Shown one piece after another: positions 24,222 through 32,533 of a stretch of 44,601 nt of DNA. The position numbers and the translations under genes were made by a program. How positions within the stretch are numbered: the stretch's first letter is position 1; each line of letters begins with the position of its first letter. Source of the stretch: Fibrobacterota bacterium. Lineage in GTDB: Bacteria; Fibrobacterota; Fibrobacteria; UBA11236. The notes beneath the pieces were generated by a model, which worked only from the letters and a program-made list of their open reading frames with translations, was not told where the DNA came from and searched no databases. Location of the stretch: NCBI GenBank assembly GCA_028287505.1, contig JAQBPN010000032.1, positions 1-44,601 on the forward strand, in the 5' to 3' direction.

Positions 24222-25094
24222 TCATCCCAAAGGGCGGCCGGAAAAGTACCAAAGGGTGAATGCGGCCACGGCAATCCGGTACCAGCCGAACCCCTTCAAG
24301 GTATGGTTGGCCAGGAAGCGGATGAAGAAGCGGATGGCGAACCAGGCCGAAACTAGGGAGACCACGAATCCCAGGGCGAACAGGGGCGCGTCCGAGGCGT
24401 GCAGGAACTCCCGGCTCTTGTAGAGATCGTAGAAGGTGGCCGCGAACATCAGGGGCACGGCGGCCAGGAAGGAATATTCCGCCGTGGTCTTCCGGTCGAT
24501 GCCCGTCAGCATGCCGCCGATGATGGTGGACCCGGCGCGGGACATGCCGGGCCACAATGCGAAACACTGGAACAGCCCCACCGACAAAGCCTCTTTCCAA
24601 CCGAGCGAATCGAGCCCGGTCTTTTTGGGCGCGGGCCGGAAGATTTCAACCAGGATGAGGCCGACTCCGCCGACGGCGAGCCCGACCGCCACGGTGATGG
24701 GGTTGAAGAGATGTTCCTTGATATAGTGATGCGCCAGTTTTCCCGCCACCAGCGCCGGGAAGGTGGTCAAAGCCAGCAGCCCCAACCCCCGCCATCCGAC
24801 GAAACCGGGGGCCCCGGCATCCAGGCGATCGCCCGTGCCCGATTTGCCGCCCGCCTCCGCGATGGCGCGGGCATTGGGCGCGCGCCCCGGGATCAAATCC
24901 AGGAAGCGCTCGCGATACAGGCCCACCACGGCCAGGATGGCGCCGAGCTGGATGAAGATTTCGAAAGCGTCCGCGCGGGGGCCGGTGAATCCCAGCAGAT
25001 GCCCGGCGATGATCATGTGGCCGGTGGAAGAGACCGGGATGAATTCGGTCAAACCCTCGATGATGCCGATGATGGTGGCGAGACCGTACAACAT
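24222..25094 (-). CDS. uppP: Undecaprenyl-diphosphatase (bacitracin resistance, UppP/BacA)
   Basis: The roughly 290-residue polytopic membrane protein has both catalytic motifs: EGLTEFIPVSSTGH near the N-terminus and PGMSRAGSTIIGG in the middle. It dephosphorylates undecaprenyl pyrophosphate so that the lipid carrier can be reused for peptidoglycan and other cell-wall polymers. The start shown gives an N-terminus like other family members and has AGG four bases upstream; an ATG 27 bases further up is possible. A loop insertion rich in Ala/Gly (about residues 80-110) is longer than in Escherichia coli. It follows the ABC ATPase gene on the same strand, which may be only a transcriptional neighbour. 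Confidence 0.95.
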   Translation of the reverse strand: MLYGLATIIGIIEGLTEFIPVSSTGHMIIAGHLLGFTGPRADAFEIFIQLGAILAVVGLYRERFLDLIPGRAPNARAIAEAGGKSGTGDRLDAGAPGFVGWRGLGLLALTTFPALVAGKLAHHYIKEHLFNPITVAVGLAVGGVGLILVEIFRPAPKKTGLDSLGWKEALSVGLFQCFALWPGMSRAGSTIIGGMLTGIDRKTTAEYSFLAAVPLMFAATFYDLYKSREFLHASDAPLFALGFVVSLVSAWFAIRFFIRFLANHTLKGFGWYRIAVAAFTLWYFSGRPLG

Positions 25095-25139
25095 GGTGCC
25101 TAAGTTAAATAAAAAAGCCATGCTTGGACATGGACCGGC

Positions 25140-26192
25140 TCAGCCGCGCAAATGGGTTGAAAGCGCTTCCAGTGTGGGGAATATTCCCAGCGATCGGCCC
25201 GAAGCGCCATCGAAACATTCCCATGCGGGCGCCCCGTCGCGTCTCTCCGCGGCGATGCGGATGGGCGCATCCTTTTCGGCGATGCCGAAGCCCTCCCGTT
25301 CCAGGGCCCGGGCCGTCCAAAGCATCAGGACCGGATCGCCCGACAGGCCGGCCCATTTTTCCGGATGGCCGTGGATCCGGAACTGTCCGGTGGAAGGATC
25401 GAAAGCCACGTCGCCTTGATCGAATACGGAACCGACCGCTCCGCGCAGGGCGAGGTCTTCGGGAAGGCCGGTTTGCACCGGCCCGCCGGGAGGAAGCAGC
25501 CAGAGCCGATCCGCGGCGCGCATGGCCAGATCCAGATCATGGGTGGACAAAAGCACCGCCCGGCCGCGTTGGCGCGCGAGGTTCCGCAAGCTCCGCATGG
25601 TTTCCACCCGGCGGGGCAAATCCAAAAAGGCCGTGGGCTCGTCCAGCAGAAGCAGGGCGGGTTCCTGGGCCAGGGCCCTGGCCAGCATCACCCGCTGCTT
25701 CTCGCCGTCGCTGAGCTCGTCGAACAGCCTATCCCGCAATTCCCAGGCGCCCGCCTCCTCCAGCCCGCGGCGCACCGCGGCGCTGTCGCCGGCGAGCATA
25801 CGACCGCTCCAACCCGTATGGGGATGGCGGCCCAAGGCCGCCAATGCGTACACGGAAAGGTTGCCCGCCTCGATGCGTTCGGTCAGGACGATGGCGGTTT
25901 TGCGGGCGCGGGCCTCCGCGGGGAGCCGGAAGAAATCCTCCCCGTCCACAAGCAGGCGCCCGGACAGCGGGGCCTGCAGTCCGGCCAGGGTCCGCAGCAA
26001 GGTGGATTTGCCGGCTCCGTTGGGACCCAACAGGCACACCAACTCGCCGGGACGGAGCTCCAGGTCGATTCCGGAAAGAACCTGCCGGTCCCGGTTCTTT
26101 CCACCGGAGCCCCGCGCCGCGCGGTATCCCACGGCCAGGTTTTCCGTGCGCAGGAGCGGGGCCAAGGTCTCTTGCAGGTTACCTCCGGTCAT
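25140..26192 (-). CDS. ABC transporter ATPase, FecE/BtuD family, with C-terminal extension
   Basis: The 350-residue protein has Walker A GPNGAGKST, signature LSDGEKQRVMLARALA (D in place of the usual G after S), Walker B LLLLDEPTAFLD and the H-loop LLSTHDLDLA. It matches ATPases that energise uptake of iron-siderophore, heme or cobalamin. The family usually ends near residue 255-265; here about 85 more residues follow, including a stretch with IHGHPEKWAGLSG and WECFDGASGRSLGIFPT, that I do not recognise. It starts five bases after the permease stop and completes the binding-protein/permease/ATPase set. Confidence 0.92.
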   Translation of the reverse strand: MTGGNLQETLAPLLRTENLAVGYRAARGSGGKNRDRQVLSGIDLELRPGELVCLLGPNGAGKSTLLRTLAGLQAPLSGRLLVDGEDFFRLPAEARARKTAIVLTERIEAGNLSVYALAALGRHPHTGWSGRMLAGDSAAVRRGLEEAGAWELRDRLFDELSDGEKQRVMLARALAQEPALLLLDEPTAFLDLPRRVETMRSLRNLARQRGRAVLLSTHDLDLAMRAADRLWLLPPGGPVQTGLPEDLALRGAVGSVFDQGDVAFDPSTGQFRIHGHPEKWAGLSGDPVLMLWTARALEREGFGIAEKDAPIRIAAERRDGAPAWECFDGASGRSLGIFPTLEALSTHLRG

Positions 26193-26196
26193 GGCT

Positions 26197-27249
26197 TCAA
26201 TCGTCCTTGGGGGCGCGGCGGCGCAGGAGCACCCAGATGACCACGGGCGCGCCCACCAGCGCGGTGACGGCGTTGAGGGGCAGGGCCCGGCCGCCGCCGG
26301 GCAGCCGCGAAGCGAGATCGGAGGCCAGCGACAGGGAGGCGCCCATCAGCAGGCAGGCGGGGATGAGGATGCGGTGATCGGCGGTGCGGAAGAGGCCCCG
26401 GCACAAATGGGGAACGGCCAGGCCCAGGAATGCCACCGGCCCGCAAAAGGCCGTGACCGCGCCGGCCAGGACGGACGTGCTGGCCAACAGGAGAAAGCGC
26501 AGTTTCCGGATCGGCACGCCCAGGCTGCGGGCGTAGGTCCAACCGATCAGGAGGGCGTTCATGGGCTTGGCGCAGAGGGCCGCCATGGCGGTTCCCGCCA
26601 GCACGGCGCCCGCCAGCACCGGCATCTGCGCCCAGGTAACGCCCGCGTAACTCCCGAAACCCCAGAATGCGAATGCGCGGATCTGCTCGGAAGAGCTGAA
26701 CGCCTGCAGGACGCTCACCAGGGCGCCCGCCATCTGGCCGAACATCAGGCCCAGGATGAGCAAGGTGGTATTGCTCTGGATGCGCCGGGCCACGATCAGC
26801 ACCAGCACCATCACGATGGCGGACCCGGCCACGGCGGACCCGGCCACGCCCAATTGCGATCCGATGCCGCGCAGCGCGAGGAATCCGGGCACGTCCGCGC
26901 CGGCCGCGGCGCCCGCCAACACGGCCAAGGCCACGCCCAAGGTCGCGCCGGAAGAGATGCCCATGGAGTAGGGACCCGCCAGGGGATTGCGGAAAAGGGT
27001 CTGCATTTCCAGGCCGCTCAAAGCCAGCGCCGAGCCGGCCAGCACGGCCGTCAGGCATCTGGGCAGACGGATCTCCCAGAGGATCCGGTCCCAGACCGGA
27101 TTGGAGGCGGGTCGGCCCAGCAGGGCGCCCACGGCGTCGCGAAGGGGAATGGTCACGGATCCCAATGCCAGCCCCAGGCAGAAAAGTCCCGTCAGCAGAG
27201 CCAGGAGGACCGCCAGCCAGAACCAGTTGCGCCTTATCCCCGCGCTCAT
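26197..27249 (-). CDS. FecCD-family ABC transporter permease
   Basis: The 350-residue permease (MSAGIRRNWFWLAVLL start) has nine to ten hydrophobic segments and family motifs: LPRCLTAVLAGSALALSG, NPLAGPYSMGISSGA and CGPVAFLGLAVPHLCR. It forms the membrane channel for siderophore, heme or vitamin B12 uptake. The ATG overlaps the stop of the binding-protein gene (ATGA), fixing the start; a longer in-frame reading upstream is shadow. Its partner ATPase follows immediately. Confidence 0.94.
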   Translation of the reverse strand: MSAGIRRNWFWLAVLLALLTGLFCLGLALGSVTIPLRDAVGALLGRPASNPVWDRILWEIRLPRCLTAVLAGSALALSGLEMQTLFRNPLAGPYSMGISSGATLGVALAVLAGAAAGADVPGFLALRGIGSQLGVAGSAVAGSAIVMVLVLIVARRIQSNTTLLILGLMFGQMAGALVSVLQAFSSSEQIRAFAFWGFGSYAGVTWAQMPVLAGAVLAGTAMAALCAKPMNALLIGWTYARSLGVPIRKLRFLLLASTSVLAGAVTAFCGPVAFLGLAVPHLCRGLFRTADHRILIPACLLMGASLSLASDLASRLPGGGRALPLNAVTALVGAPVVIWVLLRRRAPKDD

Positions 27250-28502
27250 ACGGGTCCGGGCAATCTGCGGTACCAGCGCAATCGGTATCCGGGCAGCAGT
27301 TCCGGATGCAGGATGGAAATCAGATCCGCCAGGATCCAATCGGGACGCGTGGCGCCCGTTTCGAAAAAGTCCCGCCCGCCGCCTTCGCAGCGGACGGCAT
27401 CATTGGTGTAGACGCGGCCGGTCTTCCAGGCCCGGAAAAGGGCGTTGCGCGGATCCTTTTCCTTGGCGTCCGCCAGGTCCCGCCAATCGCCCGCGTTCAG
27501 CCAGACCTCCGCCTCGGCGGAGCGCCCCAGCACCGCCTCCATGTCCAGATTGAGGCTGCCGCGCGTGGTATCCGAGGCCCATGGATAATCGGCGCCGGCG
27601 TCCGCCAGCAACCGCGCGACATAGGTATGGCCGCCGGGCATCCACCACGCGCCGCCGAAGGGCGCGCCCACCATGACCGTGGGCCTATGCGCGCTTTTGC
27701 GGGCCAAGGCGGCCAAGGCCCGGTAGGAGCTGTCCACCACGGCGAACACGGAATCCGCCCCGGCTTCCTTCCCGAAAAAGGCCGCCGTGAACTTGATCCA
27801 TTCCGCCCTTCCCAACGGGGTTTCCTCCATATAGGAGCCTTCGACGATGGCCGGGATCCCGGCCTCGGCCAATTTCGCAAGGCCGCCGTCCGAGGAGTTG
27901 CCCACCACGTAGGTGAAGACCGCTTGCGGCTTGAGCGCCATCACGGATTCCAGATCCAGACGCACGTCCTCGCCCACGTCGCGGATGCGTCCGGACTTAA
28001 GGCGGGCGCGGATCTCCGGGCTGCACACGTAACGTCCTCCCCCCAGGCCCACCAAGGCGTCCAAGGCGCCCACCCATTCCAGATGGCGAAGGTTGGTGGT
28101 GGTAAGACTCACGGCCCTGGTCACGGGCACCGGAACCACCATGATGCCGGATGCGGAAACGGAGGCATGGGATTTGGGCCCCGTGGTCCCGGAAGAATCG
28201 GCTTTGGCGGGAACCAGCAAGTAGGTGAATTCCGCCTTCGATCCTTGCCACGGTTTGTGGACCTGGAGCACGGTGGTGTCCCGCCTGTGTTCCATGCTGA
28301 AAACGCGGGCATAGGACAAGGAGCCATTGCCATGCCCGCTTTCACCGGCCAAGTCCTCTCCCGCAATGGCGGGTGCGGACGCGGCCACCTGCGCTTGCGC
28401 GCTTTTTCCCACCAGCGCTTGCGCGCCTTTTCCATCACGGCGGCAACCCATGGCGATCAAACCGGCCGACAGGTATATCCATGCGAGGGTAAGGTTTTTC
28501 AT
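27246..28502 (-). CDS. Periplasmic substrate-binding lipoprotein of siderophore/heme/cobalamin ABC transporter
   Basis: The 418-residue protein begins MKNLTLAWIYLSAGLIAMGC, a lipoprotein-like signal with Cys at residue 20. The TroA/BtuF-type fold is seen in VSLTTTNLRHLEWVGALDALVG, the KPQAVFTY strand and GIPAIVEGSYMEETPLGRAEW. The end (GGRDFFETGATRPDWILADL, ISILHPEL) is the pattern of Bacteroidetes-type B12/heme/iron-binding proteins. It captures the ligand for the FecCD-type permease with which it overlaps by ATGA. I chose the second in-frame ATG because a -10-like TATATT lies inside the longer reading. Ligand identity is not resolved; no cobalamin riboswitch was seen upstream. Confidence 0.9.
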   Translation of the reverse strand: MKNLTLAWIYLSAGLIAMGCRRDGKGAQALVGKSAQAQVAASAPAIAGEDLAGESGHGNGSLSYARVFSMEHRRDTTVLQVHKPWQGSKAEFTYLLVPAKADSSGTTGPKSHASVSASGIMVVPVPVTRAVSLTTTNLRHLEWVGALDALVGLGGGRYVCSPEIRARLKSGRIRDVGEDVRLDLESVMALKPQAVFTYVVGNSSDGGLAKLAEAGIPAIVEGSYMEETPLGRAEWIKFTAAFFGKEAGADSVFAVVDSSYRALAALARKSAHRPTVMVGAPFGGAWWMPGGHTYVARLLADAGADYPWASDTTRGSLNLDMEAVLGRSAEAEVWLNAGDWRDLADAKEKDPRNALFRAWKTGRVYTNDAVRCEGGGRDFFETGATRPDWILADLISILHPELLPGYRLRWYRRLPGPV

Positions 28503-28525
28503 TAATGCTCGGCCGAAACCCTGCA

Positions 28526-28531
28526 AATATA
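28526..28531 (-). promoter_or_regulatory. Putative -10 element of the binding-protein operon
   Basis: Minus-strand TATATT, 23 bases before the chosen ATG, would start transcription about 17 bases upstream of translation. No convincing -35 was found. The interval between the binding-protein gene and the divergent HD-GYP gene is short and contains no riboswitch-like structure. Confidence 0.35.
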
Positions 28532-28627
28532 GCTCCGTGGACCGCAACATCCCGCCGATGCGGCCCCGGCGAGGCGAGGCGCGCGCCTTTCGGCACTCTA
28601 TTTTTGTTATTATTCGAATGGGGGTCC

Positions 28628-28678
28628 ATGGCCTTGGATCCGCAGAATTGGAATCGCATCAAACGTGAACCCGCCTAA
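28628..28678 (+). CDS. Possible 16-residue leader peptide overlapping the HD-GYP start
   Basis: An ATG two bases after a GGGGG ribosome site opens a 16-codon frame (MALDPQNWNRIKREPA) whose stop lies 12 bases inside the HD-GYP gene, whose own GTG start lacks a ribosome site. A -10-like TATTAT sits just upstream. This could couple translation of the two, or be the true N-terminus if a frameshift is present in the short C-rich run after it. Confidence 0.3.
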   Translation: MALDPQNWNRIKREPA

Positions 28679-29549
28679 TCCATCCCCCCGATCCCCTTCC
28701 CCGGAAGGCAACTCCCCGGCCGAATCCGGAAAGCGCGGGGCGACCCCGGTGGGATCGGATCCCGCCCGCGAAGCTCCCGGAGCGGAAGCCCCTCTGGGCG
28801 AAAAGCTCGAACACTTCTACCGCAGCCGCAAAGAAGAGGGCGAACTCCAGACCACAGAGATCCCCATCTCCATGCTGATGGCCCTGGACAAGCTGGTGCG
28901 GATTTCCGAGCGCCCCCTGGATTCCCTGGCCGCGTCCCAATCGGCGCATGCCATTGAAAAAGATCCGGAACGCAAGAGCCAGTCGACCGTCCGGGACCTC
29001 AGCGGACATCTCAAACGCGTCGCGGCCTACGCCAAGCTGCTCGCGCTCAAATACGGCATGACCGAACAGGAAGCCAACTTCATCAAGCAAATCGCCCCCA
29101 TGCACGATATCGGCAAATGGGCCATCCCGGAATCCATCCTGCAAAAGCCCAGCGCCCTCACTCCCGAGGAGTGGGAAATCATGAAAACCCATACGCAGAT
29201 GGGCTTCGAGATGCTGAAGGATTCCAAGCTGGACGTATTGCAGATGGGCGCCCTGGTGGCCGTGCAGCATCAGGAAAAGTTCGACGGCACCGGCTATCCC
29301 AAGGGTCTCAAGGGCGAAGAGATCCACATCTACAGCCGCATCACCACGGTGGCGGACGTCTTCGACGCCTTGGGCAGCGAGCGCTCCTATAAGCAGGCTT
29401 GGGCCGTGGTGGACATCATCCAGTATTTCGCGGAAGGCCGGGGAACGCACTTCGACCCTTCCCTGGTGGATCTTCTCTTATCGCACTTGGATGATTTCCT
29501 GGCGATCCGGAGAGACTTCCCTATTGCTGCCGCGGGCGAAGCCGGTTAG
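28665..29549 (+). CDS. HD-GYP-type phosphodiesterase (c-di-GMP signalling)
   Basis: The 294-residue protein has a Pro/Ser/Gly-rich N-terminus (1-45), a helical region, and an HD-GYP domain (about 105-285): HD at 147-148 in MHDIGKWAIP, the next metal-ligand His near 176, HQEKFDGTGYPKGLKGEEI (202-220) and DVFDAL (231-236). HD-GYP enzymes hydrolyse cyclic di-GMP. The usual HHE motif reads HQE, so one metal-ligand His is replaced; this variant is also found in other bacterial HD-GYP-like proteins, and activity should not be assumed. The start codon is GTG. No receiver domain is fused, but a stand-alone receiver gene is encoded convergently just beyond. Confidence 0.87.
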   Translation: MNPPNPSPRSPSPEGNSPAESGKRGATPVGSDPAREAPGAEAPLGEKLEHFYRSRKEEGELQTTEIPISMLMALDKLVRISERPLDSLAASQSAHAIEKDPERKSQSTVRDLSGHLKRVAAYAKLLALKYGMTEQEANFIKQIAPMHDIGKWAIPESILQKPSALTPEEWEIMKTHTQMGFEMLKDSKLDVLQMGALVAVQHQEKFDGTGYPKGLKGEEIHIYSRITTVADVFDALGSERSYKQAWAVVDIIQYFAEGRGTHFDPSLVDLLLSHLDDFLAIRRDFPIAAAGEAG

Positions 29550-29635
29550 AGGCCGATTAGAAGCCGATACGCTGGGTAAAGAGCGCTTTGAAAAGCCTGC
29601 TCTTGAATTGATTCCACTCACATTTGATTTTTTAT

Positions 29636-29870
29636 TTCGTCGGGCGTACGGCATCTCCGCTTTCGGCTGCTGCGCGCCTAGGCGTCGGGCGTCGGGCGTT
29701 AAGAAAAAGGAAGAATGGGCTCTATGGTTTTCTGAGACAGCAGAGAAGCGGCAGTGACTGCCCCGCCGTTTGCCCCAGCCGCCCATCTCTTTTTCAATTT
29801 TGATTTTTTCTTCACGCCCGACGCCCAGGCACGCTTCGTGCCGGGTCGCCTGACGCCCGACGAGATGCGG
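29636..29870. repeat. REP-like element, copy 1 (GTCGGGC units with A/T-rich arms)
   Basis: This fills most of a 369-base convergent gap that has no gene. It starts with TTTCGTCGGGCGT, holds GGCGTCGGGCGTCGGGCGTT followed by AAGAAAAAGG, then, about 90 bases on, TTTTTTCTTCACGCCCGACG, an internal hairpin GGCACG-CTT-CGTGCC, and ends with GACGCCCGACGAGATGCGG. The arms pair over about 15 bp with one mismatch. The same units recur in the other convergent gap near 43.2 kb. The part of the gap before the element (29550-29635) holds a weak AAGAGC/GCTCTT hairpin and nothing else I can name. Confidence 0.7.
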
Positions 29871-29918
29871 TTAGCAGCACAAGGGCGTCAAATCCCTACT
29901 CTGCCCGTCCCGCAAATC

Positions 29919-30293
29919 CTACTCCGCCTGGATCAGCTCTTCCACCTGGGTGATCAACGCGTTCAATCGGAACGGTTTTTGGAGAAAGGCCACTCCCGGC
30001 ATTTCCAGGGATTTGTGGATGGCGGCGTTGTTCGCGCCGGTATATCCGGACATGAAAATCACCTTCATGGTGGGATGTTCCTTGCGGAGCCGTTCCACCA
30101 TATCCGATCCGCTCATATGCGGCATCACCACGTCGGTCAGGACCAAATCCACCGGTTTGCCGGTTTGCCTCAGGAGGTCCAGGGCCTCGACCCCTTGGCA
30201 TGCTTCCAGGACGAGATAGCCCTTGATTTCGAGCAACTCCCGGATAAGGCCGCGGAGCATATCTTCGTCCTCGACAAGCAAGATCGTTTTCAT
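29919..30293 (-). CDS. Single-domain response regulator (CheY-like receiver)
   Basis: The 124-residue protein is one receiver domain: acidic pair ED near residue 8-11 (VEDEDML), phospho-acceptor Asp in LVLTDVVMP, the T/S switch in FMSGYTG and Lys in FLQKPF. No output domain is attached, so it would act by binding a partner or passing phosphate on. It is transcribed alone and faces the HD-GYP gene across the REP-like element; a functional link between the two is possible but not shown. Confidence 0.95.
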   Translation of the reverse strand: MKTILLVEDEDMLRGLIRELLEIKGYLVLEACQGVEALDLLRQTGKPVDLVLTDVVMPHMSGSDMVERLRKEHPTMKVIFMSGYTGANNAAIHKSLEMPGVAFLQKPFRLNALITQVEELIQAE

Positions 30294-30416
30294 GTACCGC
30301 TTAAGATACCCGCATTAAGGTCCCGGGGGAACGCAAATATTCCCCCGCCGGCCCGGTTTTCCTTACACTTTATGCGAAGATGGAGGAATGGGGGGAGGCA
30401 TTTGACGCGGATGCCC

Positions 30417-31601
30417 TCATTCCAATATCAGTTTTTTGAACTCCATAGTGCTATCGGCGGACGCTTCCGCCCGGAAGTGGATGGTGCCCAGCACCCTGCC
30501 GGACTCGGTCTCCACGCGCACTTCCCAACGGCCCGGACTCAGATTCCGCTTGTAGGTATAGCCCCGGAAGCCGTCCTTGCGGCCGCCGCTGATGGGAAAG
30601 CCGATGTGCGACGTTTCCACCCATTCCTTTTTGCGGGGATCGTCGTATAACCATCTATGATAGAGAGTGCATTGGATGCCGGTGGGGAGGAAAACGGAGG
30701 TGAAGCAAAAAACCTTTTCTCCGTTGCGTTGCCGGACCACGGGCTCCGAATGCCGCCAGGATGAGTAAAATGGCAGCTTCTGCATTTCCGCCTGATAGCG
30801 CCCCTCCGTGTGCTCGAGGTTGCGGCAGATGGCGATGTTTTTTTTCACCAACGGGACGGGCGGGATGGCGTTGCAAAGATAGAGCAGGACCAGGGTCCCC
30901 GCCGCGGCCAGGATGGGCCAGGTGGATCCCTGCGCTTTGGGAGACAGCGCTTTGAGTCCGTAAATGAGGCCCACTCCGGCCGCGGTGCTGAGGAAGAACC
31001 AGATGGCATGGATGCTGTGGACCAGATGCGGCAAGGCGAAGTTGAAGTAGAGGATGGCGCAGATGCCATACAGGGTCCAGGTGATGGTGAAGCGGTGGTA
31101 ATGGCTTTCCAGGAATTCGTTCAGCACCAGGAGCGCCACCAGGAGGAGCACCACCAGGAAACCGGGAAGGTAACTGGAACTGAGGAAGTAGAAGATGACC
31201 AGACAACTGAATATGCTGCCGAAGCAGAATTGCAGGGCGAAGGCGGGGCCGTCCTCCCGCAGCCAAGTCAGGATTTTGCCGGCCGTGGACGGGGCTGATT
31301 CGCCTTCCGGTCCGCTGGAGGCCTGCCGCCCGGCGGCCGAACCCGCGGTTCCCAGGTCCGGAACCGGGTGTCCGGAACCCCCATGCGGCTCCGAAGACGG
31401 GCCGCGCATGGCGCCGCGACGGCCCATCCAGATCAGGATGCCGCCCGCGGCCAACAGGTAACCCAACAGAATGAACAGATCCAGGGGCTGGATGGAACGG
31501 CCCAGGGTTACGGCATCCCACAGGAACCCTCCGAAGAATGCGACGGCCGGGAAGGCGGCTTTGGCGCGCATGAAGAGTGGGCTGAAACGTTGCAGGGCCA
31601 T
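30417..31601 (-). CDS. Membrane protein with C-terminal DUF2914 domain
   Basis: The 394-residue protein has about seven hydrophobic segments in its first 260 residues, with a Gly/Ser/Pro-rich cytoplasmic-looking loop (about 62-108) between the second and third. The C-terminal 130 residues match DUF2914: VFCFTSVFLPTG, TLYHRWLYDD, HIGFPISGGRKDGFRGYTYK and WEVRVETESGRVLG. The function of DUF2914 is not known; it is predicted to be a beta-rich periplasmic domain. The gene is monocistronic and divergent from the ppc-linked gene. Confidence 0.85.
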   Translation of the reverse strand: MALQRFSPLFMRAKAAFPAVAFFGGFLWDAVTLGRSIQPLDLFILLGYLLAAGGILIWMGRRGAMRGPSSEPHGGSGHPVPDLGTAGSAAGRQASSGPEGESAPSTAGKILTWLREDGPAFALQFCFGSIFSCLVIFYFLSSSYLPGFLVVLLLVALLVLNEFLESHYHRFTITWTLYGICAILYFNFALPHLVHSIHAIWFFLSTAAGVGLIYGLKALSPKAQGSTWPILAAAGTLVLLYLCNAIPPVPLVKKNIAICRNLEHTEGRYQAEMQKLPFYSSWRHSEPVVRQRNGEKVFCFTSVFLPTGIQCTLYHRWLYDDPRKKEWVETSHIGFPISGGRKDGFRGYTYKRNLSPGRWEVRVETESGRVLGTIHFRAEASADSTMEFKKLILE

Positions 31602-31708
31602 GGGTTCGCCGCCTTATTGGGGTACCGGAAGGAATACCCGAAAAATTTATAACTTTCCGGATGGATGCGGCACGGCTCCCCGGTAGCACCGCTCCCACCA
31701 GGATTCAC

Positions 31709-32533
31709 ATGTCCCTAAAACCCTATTTCATGATCGCGGGCACGGTTCCCAAGCCTCAGTTCCTCCTCAAGGATCAGGCGGGCAGGGAATACGGCGTGGT
31801 GGAGCATTATGAAACCGACCGGATGCGGACCGGCGGACACATCCTGCTCGAATTCATCAGCCCCGATCCCGCGCTCAAGGTCAGGCCCATGGTCTGGGTG
31901 GATTTGGAAAACTGGGCCGTGCTCGCCGGCCACGGGAAAAACCTCCCCGACGGAGATTTCGAGCTCGGCCTGGACGCCTATCTGCAAAGCTTTTCCGAAA
32001 CCGAGCGGGAGCTCCGCCGGGACCGGGCCCGCCAGGCCTTGCGCTTCGAATTGATCCGGCTGGCCGAGCAGGGCTACAGCGTAGCCTACCAGGAAATGTT
32101 CCCGGCCGAACTGACCAAGGAGGATTTCCCTTCCGTGCGCGTGGCCGGCGACAACTACATCGTGGACGATCAATACCTGATCCAGCCGGGAGACTTCCGC
32201 AACCAGGTGACCTTGGTGTTCGTAGAGGACCGGAAGGAGTCCAAGGAACCCGCCACCACGGCGCTGCTGTGCAACTGGCTGTTCGGGGAAGGCTACGAAA
32301 TCCTGCAGACCCGTTTCAGCGAGTCCCAATCCCAACGCGCGGTGCAGGCGCTGGTGGAAAACCCCGAGCTGGAAAAGATATACCGAGAGCGGCTCGCGAA
32401 GATGCGCCGGGAAGGCGTCCTCCTGGGAGTGAAGCCCAAACCATACTCGCCTACCGCGCCCCAGGCTCCCCAAAAACCGGAAGACGGCGCATCCGCCGGC
32501 AATCCCCGCGGACCCGGAGCCGGACCGGAATGA
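31709..32533 (+). CDS. Conserved-looking protein of unknown function, coupled to ppc
   Basis: This 274-residue soluble protein begins MSLKPYFMIAGTVPKPQF, with AGGA seven bases upstream. It has an N-terminal beta-rich part with FELGLDAYLQSFSETEREL, a central helical stretch rich in charged residues, and a Pro/Ala/Gly-rich tail of about 30 residues. No signal peptide, membrane helix or known motif was recognised. Its stop overlaps the ppc start as ATGA, implying tight translational coupling, so it may influence PEP carboxylase or share its regulation. A -10-like TATAAC lies about 55 bases upstream of the ATG. I do not assign a function. Confidence 0.7.
   Translation: MSLKPYFMIAGTVPKPQFLLKDQAGREYGVVEHYETDRMRTGGHILLEFISPDPALKVRPMVWVDLENWAVLAGHGKNLPDGDFELGLDAYLQSFSETERELRRDRARQALRFELIRLAEQGYSVAYQEMFPAELTKEDFPSVRVAGDNYIVDDQYLIQPGDFRNQVTLVFVEDRKESKEPATTALLCNWLFGEGYEILQTRFSESQSQRAVQALVENPELEKIYRERLAKMRREGVLLGVKPKPYSPTAPQAPQKPEDGASAGNPRGPGAGPE

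Noticed and set aside
28503-28664. Cobalamin riboswitch upstream of the binding-protein operon
   Set aside because: No B12-box-like sequence or multi-stem leader is visible, and the interval to the divergent gene is too short for a typical one.
29754-30650. Long plus-strand frame opposite the receiver gene
   Set aside because: It is the antisense image of a clear receiver domain and runs through the repeat element and into the next gene.
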